Shown here one piece after another: positions 21,023-29,997 of a DNA stretch of 64,000 nucleotides; positions within the stretch are counted from its first letter, which is position 1; every line of letters begins with the position of its first letter. The DNA comes from Actinokineospora fastidiosa (GTDB lineage Bacteria > Actinomycetota > Actinomycetes > Mycobacteriales > Pseudonocardiaceae). The notes beneath the pieces were generated by a model. The model searched no databases. It saw only the letters and a list, made by a program, of their open reading frames with translations, and was not told where the DNA came from. The stretch spans positions 1,859,814 through 1,923,813 of the forward strand of contig NZ_BMRB01000002.1 in the NCBI RefSeq assembly GCF_014648415.1, in the 5' to 3' direction. The translations under genes and the position numbers were made by a program.

Positions 21023-22036
21023 TCAGTCAGCCGAACCGGATACCGGCCCGGCCTGGGCGCCCGCCGCCGCGTCGCTACGGATGTCGATGCGCCAGCCGGT
21101 CAGCCGGGCCGCCAGCCTGGCGTTCTGACCTTCTTTTCCGATGGCCAGGGACAGCTGGTAGTCCGGCACGACGACCCGCGCGGTCTTCGCGCGCTCGTCG
21201 ACGACCGTGACAGAGACAACCTTCGCGGGCGACAGGGCATTCCCGACGAAGGTCGCCGGGTCGTCCGACCAGTCGATGATGTCGATCTTCTCACCGGCCA
21301 GCTCGCTCATGACGTTGCGCACGCGCGCGCCCATCGGGCCGATGCACGCGCCCTTGGCGTTGACGCCGGAGACCGTCGACCGCACGGCGATCTTCGAGCG
21401 GTGCCCGGCCTCGCGGGCGACCGCGGGGATCTCCACGGTGCCGTCGGCGATCTCGGGCACCTCCAGCGCGAACAGCCTGCGCACGAGGTTGGGGTGCGTG
21501 CGGGAGAGGGTGATCTGCGGGCCGCGCGCGGTGCGCGAGACGCCGACGACGTAGCACTTGAGCCGCGCGCCGTGGGTGTAGGACTCACCGGGGACCTGCT
21601 CGACGGCGGGCAGCACGCCCTCGGTGTCGCCGACCTGGACCACGACCATGCCGCGGGAGTTGGCCCGGGTGTCGCGCTGCACCACGCCCGCGACGATCTC
21701 GCCCTCCTTGGCAGCGAACTCGCCGTAGGTGCGCTCGTGCTCGGCGTCGCGCAGCCGCTGCAGGATGACCTGGCGGGCGGTGGTCGCGGCGATGCGGCCG
21801 AAGCCCTCGGGGGTGTCGTCCCACTCCTCGGCGACCTCGCCGTCGGGACCGGGGGTGAAGGCCAGCACCCGGACCACGCCGGTGCGCCGGTCGATGTCGA
21901 TGCGGGCGTGCGGCTGGTGGCCGTCGGTGTGCTTGTACGCGGTGAGCAGGGCGGTCTCGATCGCCTCGATCACCGTCTCGAACGGGATGTCCTTGTCGCG
22001 CTCGATGGCCCGCAGCGCCGCGATGTCGACGTTCAC
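21023..22036 (-). CDS. nusA: Transcription termination/antitermination factor NusA
   Basis: Binds RNA polymerase and nascent RNA, modulating pausing and rRNA antitermination. 337 residues, the short actinobacterial form without C-terminal acidic repeats. N-terminal domain starts [20 protein letters not shown]; the S1 domain follows around 115-190 ([10 protein letters not shown]), then KH1 and KH2 with [14 protein letters not shown] and [21 protein letters not shown] start overlaps the rimP stop by four bases (GTGA). Confidence 0.96.
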   Translation of the reverse strand: MNVDIAALRAIERDKDIPFETVIEAIETALLTAYKHTDGHQPHARIDIDRRTGVVRVLAFTPGPDGEVAEEWDDTPEGFGRIAATTARQVILQRLRDAEHERTYGEFAAKEGEIVAGVVQRDTRANSRGMVVVQVGDTEGVLPAVEQVPGESYTHGARLKCYVVGVSRTARGPQITLSRTHPNLVRRLFALEVPEIADGTVEIPAVAREAGHRSKIAVRSTVSGVNAKGACIGPMGARVRNVMSELAGEKIDIIDWSDDPATFVGNALSPAKVVSVTVVDERAKTARVVVPDYQLSLAIGKEGQNARLAARLTGWRIDIRSDAAAGAQAGPVSGSAD

Positions 22037-22551
22037 CGCGCGTCCTCCTCCGTCCCGGACGCCCGACCCTCGAGCATCGCCATTTCCGCCACCGGCGGCT
22101 GTTTGAACTCCACCTCGACGACGGCCTTGGCCACGTCGGCGTAGCGCACCGCGCGCAGCGCGCCGTCGACCAGCATCTCGACCTCGTCCTCGCCCGCCGC
22201 GCCGACCCGCCCCACGAACTCGGGCCCCTCGTGCGGCCGGACCTTCACCAGGCGCAGCCGTGCGCGCCGCCAGTGGCGCGGCCTGGTGAGCGGGCGGTCG
22301 GTGCCGGGCGAGGTGACTTCCAGGGTGTACGGGCCGCCGAGCACCGCGTCGTGCTCGTCGAGCACGGCGGAGACCGCGCGGCTGACCTCGGCGACCTCGT
22401 CGAGGCCGACGCCGTCGTCGCCGTCCACCACGACCTTGACCAGCCGCCTGCGGCCCGCCTGCTGCACGTCGAGCTGCTCGAGCTCGAAACCGGCTGCGGC
22501 GACGGCCTGGGCGACTATCGGCTCCAAGTCGCGTTCTTGCTGGTTGCCCAC
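22033..22551 (-). CDS. rimP: Ribosome maturation factor RimP
   Basis: Needed for 30S assembly. 172 residues with the N-terminal [23 protein letters not shown] and the central [13 protein letters not shown] motif that is diagnostic. First gene of the nusA-infB operon. Its GTG start is at 22551; the leader carries a hairpin and a plausible -10 box. Confidence 0.95.
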   Translation of the reverse strand: MGNQQERDLEPIVAQAVAAAGFELEQLDVQQAGRRRLVKVVVDGDDGVGLDEVAEVSRAVSAVLDEHDAVLGGPYTLEVTSPGTDRPLTRPRHWRRARLRLVKVRPHEGPEFVGRVGAAGEDEVEMLVDGALRAVRYADVAKAVVEVEFKQPPVAEMAMLEGRASGTEEDAR

Positions 22552-22596
22552 GTGGACGGCGCCCCCTGTTTCTGGTCGGCCTTGCGGTTGTCGGCC

Positions 22597-22636
22597 GGTC
22601 GGCGGTACCGCACGCCGACCGTGGTCGCCTAGCGTA
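22597..22636 (-). promoter_or_regulatory. Leader of the rimP-nusA-infB operon
   Basis: TACGCT on the minus strand (22631-22636) is a good -10 box, giving a leader of about 70 bases. Within it GGTCGGCG (22597-22604) and CGCCGACC (22613-22620) form an 8-bp stem. No -35 consensus is visible. Possible attenuation is only inference. Confidence 0.4.
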
Positions 22637-22721
22637 TCTCGCCCGCGCGGAGAGGGCCGCCGCAGGCGATCAACTCGTCTCCGGCATGGTCGGACTCGGC
22701 GACCTGGCAGGATGACTTTCC

Positions 22722-23186
22722 GTGAGGATCAACTCCGGCGTACCCCGGCGGACTGTGCTAGTGGGCGTCGCGCTCGGCGCGGCCGCGGGCTGCACGGACC
22801 CCGGCCCGCCGCCCCCGCCCGACCCGCTGGCCGCCCTGGCCGACCGCGCCCGCGCCGACGCCGCGCTGGCCACCGCGATCGCCTCGGCCGTGCCGTCGCT
22901 GGCCGAGGGCGCCGGGGAGGTGGCCAGGGTGCGCGGCGAGCACGCGACCGCGTTGAAGGCCGAGGTGGAGCGCGAGCGGCCGCCGGTGTCGACGACCGCG
23001 TCCGCGCCGCCCACCACGCCGCCCGCGGCGCCCAAGGACGAGAAGGCCGCGCTGAAGGCGCTCACCGACGGGCTGACCGCGGCGCAGAAGGAGGCCGCAG
23101 GCCTGGTGCCCGCGCTGCCGAGGTACCGGGCCGGGCTGGTGGGATCGGTCACGGCGGCGTGCGCGAGTCTGCGGGAGGTGCTGTGA
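22722..23186 (+). CDS. Putative lipoprotein, helical, unknown function
   Basis: A 154-residue protein with a Tat-like start (VPRRTVLVGVALGAAAGC) and a lipobox Cys near residue 24. A Pro-rich linker is followed by two Ala/Glu-rich helical segments separated by a Thr/Pro linker. Its GTG start lies eight bases after a CAGGAT box, so the transcript may be leaderless. The stop overlaps the start of the ferritin-like gene (GTGA), which indicates a two-gene unit. I recognise no catalytic residue. Confidence 0.75.
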   Translation: MRINSGVPRRTVLVGVALGAAAGCTDPGPPPPPDPLAALADRARADAALATAIASAVPSLAEGAGEVARVRGEHATALKAEVERERPPVSTTASAPPTTPPAAPKDEKAALKALTDGLTAAQKEAAGLVPALPRYRAGLVGSVTAACASLREVL

Positions 23187-23632
23187 GCCAGCCGGGGATG
23201 CCTCAGGAGACGGTGGCGGCCGTGCAGGCCGCGCTGGGTGCCGAGCACGCGGCGTTGTGGGTGTACGGGCTAGTGAGCGCGTTCCTGCCCGCCGCGTACG
23301 ACAAGGCGCTGCGCGAGGGGGTCGCCGAGCACCGCGAGCGGCGGGACGCCACGGCCGAACTGCTGGCCGCGGCCGGGATCACCCCCGCGCCCGCCGAGGC
23401 CGCCTACGTCCCCCCGGAGCCGGTGGAGGACGAGGCGTCGGCCGCGAAGCTGGTCGCCACGGCCGAGACGGACGCCACAGTCGCGTGGCGCGCCGTGCTG
23501 GAACGCTGCGACGACAAGGCGCTGCGCGAGTCCGCGCTGGCCGCCCTGACCCAGTCCGCGATCCGCGCGACCCGCTGGCGCCTGGCCGCCGGGAGCGACG
23601 CGGCGGTGCCGTCCTTTCCCGGTCAGCCCTGA
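23183..23632 (+). CDS. Ferritin-like domain protein (DUF4439 type)
   Basis: A 149-residue helical protein. ALGAEHAALWVYG at about residue 15 and EHRERRDATAELL near 50 place Glu and His as in ferritin-like four-helix bundles of the DUF4439 family. TQSAIRATRWR closes the fourth helix. Carboxylate ligands for metal appear incomplete, so iron binding is uncertain. It is translationally coupled to the upstream lipoprotein (GTGA overlap). This two-gene pair next to rimP is common in actinomycetes, from memory. Confidence 0.75.
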   Translation: MSQPGMPQETVAAVQAALGAEHAALWVYGLVSAFLPAAYDKALREGVAEHRERRDATAELLAAAGITPAPAEAAYVPPEPVEDEASAAKLVATAETDATVAWRAVLERCDDKALRESALAALTQSAIRATRWRLAAGSDAAVPSFPGQP

Positions 23633-23639
23633 CCGGTGC

Positions 23640-24020
23640 TCAGATGGTTTCCCGCCATGAAGTGCAGCGGATAGTCCCGGAGAAGTCGGCGCAGGTCCGG
23701 ACCGCACCGAGGCTGGGGCTCGCCAGCGAGTACTGACTGGTGCCCGACACCACCCACCGCTTCCCCAAAGGCCCCGACCAGCGCCCATTGGCGGCTTCGT
23801 CGAGCGAGGACGCCGTGTCGATCCAGACCGTGTCATTGAGACGAACACCGCTGATCCGGCCCCACCAGCACGAACCGGAGTAAGGGGTCGACAGCGGCTC
23901 GACGGATCGGAGCTGAAGGGTCCCGTAAGGAAGTCCAGAACCGGTCCGGTGGGTGTAGGCGGGCCCGAGGTCGTCGGATCCGAATCCCAGTCCCCAGGTT
24001 GAATGGCCTGGGGAAGATGA
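23640..24020 (-). pseudogene. Start-less remnant of an unrecognised gene
   Basis: On the minus strand a frame of 126 codons is open between a TGA at 24021-24023 and its stop at 23640-23642, yet contains no ATG or GTG start. The peptide looks like a genuine folded-domain sequence: HSTWGLGFGSDDLG, then SCWWGRISGVRLNDTVWID, then GKRWVVSGTSQYSL and ADFSGTIRCTSW near the end, with Trp, Gly and two Cys pairs but little low-complexity bias. The third-position GC is lower than in neighbours. It may be the 3' part of a lost extracellular protein or start by an atypical codon. Family not recognised. Confidence 0.45.
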
Positions 24021-24085
24021 TCATCTCTCGGGCCGGGGTGCGCAGCCACCAGGTGAGTGAGGCCAGGGGTGGCCTGAGTCACTTG

Positions 24086-24913
24086 TCAGCCGCTCGATGT
24101 GTACTGCTGCCCGTAACGGAGCGCGTCCTCGCTAACGGCTGTGAGGAACTCGTCTTGGGCTTTGGAGCGATCCCCGGTCGGCGCCCAGTCGGACTCGACG
24201 ATGATCAAGTACTTGCCGATGAGCTGCGAGTGGTAGCCACCGTGGCCGAGGCCGTAGGTCAGATCGATGCCGGGCACGTCGACCATCCCCGCGATGATCG
24301 GGTCGGTGACGTTGCCCGTGTTGTCCGACTGGGCGATCTCATGGAGTTCCGCCGCCTGGTCGGAGGCGTTCATCTCCACCACCGCGACCCAGGTGTAGAT
24401 CACCTCCTCCGAGCCGGACGGGACGACCCCCTCCTGCTCAGCAGGGCTGCTGGTGTAGAGGCTGCGGGTCAGCCTGACACACGGGTGCTCTTGGAAGAAC
24501 TCCTTGACCTTGCCGCGGGAGTTGCCTGCGCAGTCGTCGTCGACTTTGGGCTCGCGCATGTCCGCGTGCGGGGTGAACGTGAAGCGGCCGTCGGGCACGC
24601 TCTGGACGCCGGTCTCACCCGCACCCGGGTCCGTGCCGCCGCCTCCCCCGCCGTCGCTCTGCAGGTAGGCCCAGAGGAAACCGGAGATAACGGACACCGC
24701 CACCAAGCCGGCGATACGCATTGCCCAGACGGCCGCGGGGTTGCTCGGGGGCGCGGGCGGCGCGTCCTCGAACGACACCGGCTCACTGCGACGCGGCTGC
24801 TGGTTCTGGACTCGCGGAATCCACTCGGTCTGACCGGGCCCGTGCTGAGCTGGCCCGTGAACCTGCTGGGGTCGCCAGGGGGGCGGAGGGCCGGGGCGCT
24901 GGGGGGCGGACAC
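24086..24913 (-). CDS. Single-pass membrane protein with Pro-rich cytoplasmic part, unknown function
   Basis: About 275 residues. Residues 1-60 are Pro/Gln/Arg-rich and polar; a single hydrophobic helix (AVWAMRIAGLVAVSVISGFLWAYL) spans about 62-85; a Gly linker and a 180-residue extracellular domain follow. That domain has two Cys (DDDCAGN, HPCVRLT) and ends LRYGQQYTSSG. I do not recognise a family; the arrangement resembles actinomycete membrane proteins with a DUF-type external domain. GTG at 24913 is preferred over TTG at 24919. It stands alone, 34 bases after the aminotransferase stop. Confidence 0.75.
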   Translation of the reverse strand: MSAPQRPGPPPPWRPQQVHGPAQHGPGQTEWIPRVQNQQPRRSEPVSFEDAPPAPPSNPAAVWAMRIAGLVAVSVISGFLWAYLQSDGGGGGGTDPGAGETGVQSVPDGRFTFTPHADMREPKVDDDCAGNSRGKVKEFFQEHPCVRLTRSLYTSSPAEQEGVVPSGSEEVIYTWVAVVEMNASDQAAELHEIAQSDNTGNVTDPIIAGMVDVPGIDLTYGLGHGGYHSQLIGKYLIIVESDWAPTGDRSKAQDEFLTAVSEDALRYGQQYTSSG

Positions 24914-24947
24914 GGGCAACCACGGTAATCGGTGTCCCCCGACCGTG

Positions 24948-25994
24948 TCAGATCGACTCGGAGATTTGTCCGTTTCCCCTGGTCAGCGCGCTGATCGCGC
25001 GGTCGAGGTCGTTCTCGTCGGAGTACAGGTGGAAGGCCAGCCTGGCCCGGCCCGCCCGCGTGGCGCAGCGGATCCCGGCCTCGGCGAGGCGCTCCGCGAC
25101 GCCCTCGCCCGCGATCGAGACGATGGCCGAGCCGCGCGGCGGCAGGCCGAGGGCGGCGAGCAGGGCGTCGGCGAGGCCGACGGCGTGGTCGCGGACGGCG
25201 GCCAGGTCCAGGCCCGCGATCCAGGGCAGCGCGGCGGCCGCGCCCGCCTGGGCCAGCCACGCGGGCGAGAGGTCGTAGGCGCGGGCGTCGGGGGCCAGGC
25301 GCAGCGGGAGGTCGTAGACGGTCTTCCACGGGTCGTCCCCGGCGTACCAGTTGGCCGCGACGGGCAGCGTCCAGTCGGCGGCCTCCGGGCGCACCGCCAG
25401 CCACGCCGAGCCGCGCGGGGCGAGCAGCCACTTGTAGCCCGCGCCGACCACCCAGTCCGCCCAGGCAAGGTCGTGCGGGAACCAGCCGAGGGACTGGGAG
25501 ACGTCCAGCAGGACGCGGGCGCCGCTCGCGCGCAGGCCGTCGAGGTCCACCACCGCGCCGTCGGCGGACTGGACCACCGCGACGGCCACGAGGTCGAAGT
25601 CCGCGGCGCGCTCGGCAAGCCGGTCCAGCGGCGCGGCCGTGACCGTCACCCCACGCGCGGCCTGGGCGGCGAACGGGAAGGACACGCTGGTGAACTCGCC
25701 CTCGGCGACGAGCACCCTGGCGCCGTCCGGCACGCCCGCGGCGACCTGCGCGACCAGCGGCGAGACGCCCGACCCGCTGGCCACCCGCTCGACCGGGACG
25801 CCGATCAGCTCGGCGAAGGCCGTCCGGGCCTGGCGGACCGGGAGGTCGTAGTCGGGAGCGTCGGCCTGGCCCGCCGCCCACCTGCTGACGGACGCGGCGA
25901 CGGCGTTGGCCGTGGTGAGGGTCGGGATGCCGAGGGAGGCGGTGTTGAGGTAGCCGGGCGGGACGTCGAACTTCTCTCCGAAGGCGGTGCGCAC
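24948..25994 (-). CDS. Aminotransferase class V-fold PLP enzyme
   Basis: 348 residues, fold type I PLP enzyme of the class V (NifS/isopenicillin epimerase-like) group. It begins YLNTASLGIPT, the usual first strand, has RVLLDVSQSLGWFP near residue 165 (the Asp that contacts the pyridine N), then VVGAGYKWLLAPRG with the Schiff-base Lys. Could be a cysteine desulfurase-like or an epimerase; no sulfur-carrier genes are nearby. GTG at 25994 is chosen: the upstream frame is open but homology begins here. Lies seven bases after a -10 box, so probably leaderless. Confidence 0.82.
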   Translation of the reverse strand: MRTAFGEKFDVPPGYLNTASLGIPTLTTANAVAASVSRWAAGQADAPDYDLPVRQARTAFAELIGVPVERVASGSGVSPLVAQVAAGVPDGARVLVAEGEFTSVSFPFAAQAARGVTVTAAPLDRLAERAADFDLVAVAVVQSADGAVVDLDGLRASGARVLLDVSQSLGWFPHDLAWADWVVGAGYKWLLAPRGSAWLAVRPEAADWTLPVAANWYAGDDPWKTVYDLPLRLAPDARAYDLSPAWLAQAGAAAALPWIAGLDLAAVRDHAVGLADALLAALGLPPRGSAIVSIAGEGVAERLAEAGIRCATRAGRARLAFHLYSDENDLDRAISALTRGNGQISESI

Positions 25995-26001
25995 GCCACC
26001 C

Positions 26002-26011
26002 ACCCTAGGCT
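26002..26011. promoter_or_regulatory. Symmetric divergent promoter, both transcripts probably leaderless
   Basis: TAGGCT (26006-26011) faces right and TAGGGT (26007 back to 26002) faces left; the two boxes overlap on CTA. Each is followed by exactly seven bases and then a GTG start codon (26019 and 25994). The surrounding 30 bases are themselves an imperfect palindrome (GCACGCC at 25991-25997, GGCGTGC at 26016-26022). Confidence 0.65.
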
Positions 26012-26018
26012 GGGCGGC

Positions 26019-26423
26019 GTGCGAAGCGAGGAGATCGAGATCCGCACCGGCGCGGCCGAGGTGGTGCGCGACCTGACCGACGAGTGCGCCCGGTTCGTCG
26101 ACGGCGAGGGCGACGGCCTGCTGCACGTCTGGGTGCCGCACGCCACCGCCGGTCTCGCGATCGTCGAGACCGGCGCGGGCAGCGACGACGACCTGCTGGC
26201 CGCCCTGCGCGACCTGCTGCCGAAGGACGACCGCTGGCGGCACCGGCACGGCTCGCCCGGACACGGCCGCGACCACGTGCTGCCCGCCTTCCTGCCGCCG
26301 TACGCGACGATCCCGGTGCTGGGCGGGCGGCTCGCGCTGGGCACCTGGCAGTCGGTGTGCCTGGTCGACACCAACGTCGACAACCCCGTGCGCAAGGTCC
26401 GGCTGAGCTACCTGGCGGGCTGA
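26019..26423 (+). CDS. YjbQ family protein (UPF0047, secondary thiamine-phosphate synthase type)
   Basis: 134 residues with the family motifs VWVPHATAGLAIVETGAG (which includes a conserved His) and HRHGSPGHGRDHVLPAFLPP, ending in GTWQSVCLVDTNVDNP. Members are small trimeric beta proteins; some have weak thiamine phosphate synthase activity, but the real role is open. GTG at 26019 lies seven bases after a TAGGCT box. Its last 16 bases overlap the convergent membrane gene. Confidence 0.88.
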   Translation: MRSEEIEIRTGAAEVVRDLTDECARFVDGEGDGLLHVWVPHATAGLAIVETGAGSDDDLLAALRDLLPKDDRWRHRHGSPGHGRDHVLPAFLPPYATIPVLGGRLALGTWQSVCLVDTNVDNPVRKVRLSYLAG

Positions 26424-27334
26424 CGCGCCGGGATCGCGAGCGCGGCGAGCCCGGCGACGGCGATGCCGCCGAGGACGAGCACGCCGTGGAGCACGTCCGG
26501 TGCGTCCGGCGTGCCCTGCAGGAGGCTGCGCAGCCCTTCGGTGGAGAACCGGAACGGCGTCCACGACCACAGCAGGGCGCGGTACACCGGGTCGAGCAGT
26601 TCGGGCACCGTGCCCGCGACCGCGGGCGCGATCAGGTAGAGCGGGCCGAGGACGCCCAGCGCCCGGATGCCCAGGAACTTGAGCAGCGCGCCCTGGACGG
26701 CGGCGAAGGCGACCCCGATCAGCAGCAGATAGCCCAGGACGTCCCAGCCGAGCGGCACCGTCGAGTCCCACAGCGCGGTCAGGCCGACGACCGCGCCCGA
26801 GGCGACGACGGCGACCCCGCCCACGAGCGCCATCCGGTGACCGGTCGTCGGCGCGACGCCTTCCCGCCTGCCCAGCAGGAACAGCCCGGCGGACGCGGCG
26901 AGCCCGCCGATCCACAGCAGCGCGCTCGCCGCCAGCGGGATCGTCCGGCCCGCGGCCGTGGCCGGGTGCAGCGTCTCGACGGTGAACGGCACGCCCGCCG
27001 CCTGGGCGACGCCGGTCATGACCTGCTGGGCGAGCTGCGCGCCCGCCGGGTTGACCGCGCCGGAGACGACGACCGTGGCGGGGTGGCCGAGTTCGAGGAC
27101 GCCGTAGACCTCCTTGTCGAGCAGGAGCTCCCGGGCCTCCTCCGGGCCCGCTACCCGCCACCGGACCGCCTCCGCGCCGCGGGCCGCGATCTGCTCGGCG
27201 CCGGGCCCGGACACGGCCAGCGGCACGCCGTCGGGCCGGACGCTCGCCTGAGCGCCGAAGGTGAGCAGGCCCAACACGGTGGCGACGACGCCGCCGAGCA
27301 GGGCGACGGCCGCGACCAGGCGGCTTGGGGACAT
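26408..27334 (-). CDS. Multispanning membrane protein, YhgE/Pip-like (ABC-2 related)
   Basis: 308 residues. One N-terminal helix (AAVALLGGVVATVLGLL), a periplasmic domain of about 110 residues, then about five helices in the second half (IPLAASALLWIGGLAA, LGYLLLIGVAFAAVQG and others). This architecture matches phage-infection-protein (Pip/YhgE)-like or ABC-2 membrane proteins. Two near-identical 14-bp operators and a promoter precede it. Its TetR-type regulators are often encoded beside such genes, but none is here. Function unknown; perhaps export or envelope stress. Confidence 0.72.
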   Translation of the reverse strand: MSPSRLVAAVALLGGVVATVLGLLTFGAQASVRPDGVPLAVSGPGAEQIAARGAEAVRWRVAGPEEARELLLDKEVYGVLELGHPATVVVSGAVNPAGAQLAQQVMTGVAQAAGVPFTVETLHPATAAGRTIPLAASALLWIGGLAASAGLFLLGRREGVAPTTGHRMALVGGVAVVASGAVVGLTALWDSTVPLGWDVLGYLLLIGVAFAAVQGALLKFLGIRALGVLGPLYLIAPAVAGTVPELLDPVYRALLWSWTPFRFSTEGLRSLLQGTPDAPDVLHGVLVLGGIAVAGLAALAIPARQPAR

Positions 27335-27350
27335 GGCATCCTCCCGTTGT

Positions 27351-27406
27351 TCATCAGTCGTTGAATTACGGTAGGCGGCCGGGACGGATAAATCAACAGG
27401 CGTTGA
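27351..27406 (-). promoter_or_regulatory. Promoter with two 14-bp operator copies
   Basis: TCATCAGTCGTTGA at 27351-27364 and TCAACAGGCGTTGA at 27393-27406 agree at 12 of 14 positions; the second is a palindrome (TCAAC-N4-GTTGA). They are 42 bases apart, four helical turns. On the minus strand the -35 TTGATT (27391-27396) overlaps one and the -10 TACCGT (27368-27373) lies just before the other, with a 17-base spacer. This is a repressor-type layout for the membrane gene at 27334. Confidence 0.7.
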
Positions 27407-27441
27407 AAACGCAGTGCGGGCAGACGTCCGGTCATGCCACG

Positions 27442-28182
27442 ATGGGCAGCGTGACCGATCCTCGTGTTCCCGGCCCCGACCTGCTCGTCCTGTGGGACAT
27501 CGACCTGACCCTGGTCGACTACAGCGGCATCGGCCGCGACTGGTACGGCCAGGCGATGACCGCTGCCCACGGCCTGCCCATCCGGCACGTGCCGACGTTC
27601 CCCGGGCGCACCGAGCGCGCGATCACCGCCGAGCTGCTGGAGGCGCACGGGATCGCGGTGACCGAGGAGACCGTGCAGGCGCTGTTCGTCGAGCTGGTCG
27701 CCATCGCCGACGCCGCCCGCGCCGACATGCCGACCCTGGGCCGCGCGCTGCCCGGCGCCGCCGCCCTGCTCGCCGCGCTGGCCGAGCACCCGGGCGTCGT
27801 GCAGTCACTGGTGACCGGCAACCTGCCGGAGCTGGCGGTGTGCAAGCTGGAGGCGTTCGACCTGCACCACCACCTCGACTTCGAGGTCGGCGGCTACGGC
27901 GGCGTCTCGCCCGACCGGCACGAGCTGGTCAAGACCGCCATGGAGGCGGCGAGCGCGAAGTACGGCACCGACTTCGAGCCGGGCCGCGTCGTCGTCATCG
28001 GCGACACGCCCCACGACGTCGCCGCCGCCCTGCACCACGGCGCGATCGGCGTCGGCGTGGCGACCGGGCGCTCGTCGGTGTCCGAGCTGCGGGACAGCGG
28101 CGCGCACCTGGTCCTCGAGGACCTGTCCGACACCCCGGCGGTGCTGGCCGCGCTGGTGGGCGCGGCCAGCCGCACGGCCTAG
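27442..28182 (+). CDS. HAD-superfamily phosphatase
   Basis: 246 residues. Motif [13 protein letters not shown] (nucleophile Asp and general acid Asp), motif II in SLVTGNLPE, motif III Lys in the SAKYG region and motif [15 protein letters not shown] are all present, with a helical cap of type I between. A phosphoglycolate phosphatase-like enzyme is likely; substrate unknown. ATG at 27442 is used; GTG at 27451 is possible. The end overlaps the convergent proS by four bases. Confidence 0.85.
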   Translation: MGSVTDPRVPGPDLLVLWDIDLTLVDYSGIGRDWYGQAMTAAHGLPIRHVPTFPGRTERAITAELLEAHGIAVTEETVQALFVELVAIADAARADMPTLGRALPGAAALLAALAEHPGVVQSLVTGNLPELAVCKLEAFDLHHHLDFEVGGYGGVSPDRHELVKTAMEAASAKYGTDFEPGRVVVIGDTPHDVAAALHHGAIGVGVATGRSSVSELRDSGAHLVLEDLSDTPAVLAALVGAASRTA

Positions 28183-29927
28183 CCGCGGACGAGGCCCAGC
28201 AGCGTCGGGACGACCTCGTCCACCGGGACGTCCTGGCGCTCGCCGGTGCGGCGGTCCTTGACCTCGATGACGCCGTTGGCCAGCCCGCGGCCGACGACCA
28301 CGATGGTCGGCACGCCGATCAGCTCCGCGTCGGCGAACTTGACGCCGGGGGACGCGGCGCGGTCGTCGAAGAGGACGTCGAGGCCCGCGGCGGACAGCTC
28401 GGCGGCCAGCTTCTCCGCGGCGGCCTTCTGGGTCTCGTCCTTGCCCGCGACCGCCAGGTGCACGTCGTACGGCGAGACGTTGCGGGGCCAGATGATGCCG
28501 CGCTCGTCGTGGCTCTGCTCGGCGATCACCGCGACCAGGCGGGAGACGCCGATGCCGTAGGAGCCCATGGTGACGCGGACGGGCTTGCCGTCCTTGCCCA
28601 GGGCGTCGAGGGAGAACGCGTCGGCGTACTTGCGGCCGAGCTGGAAGATGTGGCCGATCTCGATGCCGCGCGCGGCCTCCAGGATGCCGGAGCCGTCGGG
28701 GGCGGGGTCGCCAGCGCGCACCTCGGCTGCCTCGATCGTGCCGTCCGGGGTGAAGTCGCGGCCCGCGACCAGGTCGATCACGTGGTGGTCGACCTTGTCC
28801 GCGCCGGTGACCCACGCGGTGCCCTCGACCACGCGCGGGTCGACGAGGTAGCGGACGCCGTTGTCGAGCAGCGCCTTGGGGCCGATGTAGCCCTTCACCA
28901 GGAACGGGTGCCGGGCGAAGTCGGACTCCTCCAGCATCGCGAACTCCGCGGGCGACAGCGCCGCCTCCAGCCGCTTCACGTCGACCTCGCGGTCGCCGGG
29001 CAGGCCGATGGCCAGCAGCTCCCACTCCGTCGCGCCCGGCATCCTGGTCTTGACCAGGACGTTCTTGAGCGTGTCGGCCGCGGTGAAGGTGCGGCCGAGC
29101 CCGGCGGCGTTGAGGAAGTCGACCAGGGTCTCGATGGTCGGGGTGTCGGGCGTGTGGTGCACCTGCGCCTCGGGCAGCCCGGCCAGCGGGATCGCCGGGG
29201 GCGCGGGCGTCACGACGGCCTCGACGTTGGCCGCGTAGTCCGACCCGGTGCTGCGCACGAAGGTGTCCTCGCCGGTCGGCGCCTCGGCGAGGAACTCCTC
29301 GGATGCCGAGCCGCCCATCGCGCCCGAGGTCGCCTTGACGACGACGTACTGGAGGCCGAGGCGGTCGAAGATCCGGATGTAGGCAGCGCGGTGGGCCTGG
29401 TAGCTGGCCTCCAGGCCCTCGTCGTCGAGGTCGAAGGAGTAGGAGTCCTTCATCAGGAACTCGCGGCCCCGGAGGATGCCCGCGCGCGGGCGCGCCTCGT
29501 CGCGGTACTTCGTCTGGATCTGGTACAGCGTGACCGGGTAGTCCTTGTACGAGGTGTACTCGCCCTTGACGGTGAGGGTGAACAGCTCCTCGTGCGTGGG
29601 CCCGAGCAGGTAGTCGCCGCCCTTGCGGTCCTTGAGGCGGAACAGGTTCGGGCCGTACTCCGTCCAGCGGTTCGTCGCCTCGTAGGGCTCGCGGGGCAGC
29701 AGCGCGGGGAACTGGATCTCCTGCGCGCCCATCGCGTCCATCTCCTCGCGGACGATGGCCTCGATGTTGCGCAGCACGCGCATGCCGAGCGGCAGCCAGG
29801 AGTACCCGCCCGGGGCGACGCGGCGGACGTACCCGGCGCGGACCAGCAGCTTGTGGCTGGGCACCTCGGCGTCCGCCGGGTCCTCGCGCAGGGTGCGCAG
29901 GAACAGCGACGACATCCTGGTGATCAC
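28179..29927 (-). CDS. proS: Prolyl-tRNA synthetase, bacterial type
   Basis: Charges tRNA-Pro. 582 residues. Starts [21 protein letters not shown]; motif 2 lies in [21 protein letters not shown], the editing INS domain occupies about 225-400, motif 3 is [13 protein letters not shown], and the anticodon domain ends the chain. Length is typical for the bacterial form. GTG at 29927 has GAGGAG seven bases upstream; the longer open frame does not match the family. In mycobacteria proS also lies near rimP-nusA. Confidence 0.96.
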   Translation of the reverse strand: MITRMSSLFLRTLREDPADAEVPSHKLLVRAGYVRRVAPGGYSWLPLGMRVLRNIEAIVREEMDAMGAQEIQFPALLPREPYEATNRWTEYGPNLFRLKDRKGGDYLLGPTHEELFTLTVKGEYTSYKDYPVTLYQIQTKYRDEARPRAGILRGREFLMKDSYSFDLDDEGLEASYQAHRAAYIRIFDRLGLQYVVVKATSGAMGGSASEEFLAEAPTGEDTFVRSTGSDYAANVEAVVTPAPPAIPLAGLPEAQVHHTPDTPTIETLVDFLNAAGLGRTFTAADTLKNVLVKTRMPGATEWELLAIGLPGDREVDVKRLEAALSPAEFAMLEESDFARHPFLVKGYIGPKALLDNGVRYLVDPRVVEGTAWVTGADKVDHHVIDLVAGRDFTPDGTIEAAEVRAGDPAPDGSGILEAARGIEIGHIFQLGRKYADAFSLDALGKDGKPVRVTMGSYGIGVSRLVAVIAEQSHDERGIIWPRNVSPYDVHLAVAGKDETQKAAAEKLAAELSAAGLDVLFDDRAASPGVKFADAELIGVPTIVVVGRGLANGVIEVKDRRTGERQDVPVDEVVPTLLGLVRG

Positions 29928-29997
29928 GGCATGGCTCCTCGGCGGCAGCGGTTGTGCCTGGCAGCGTAGTGACACCGCCGCGGCCAGCGCATTCGGG

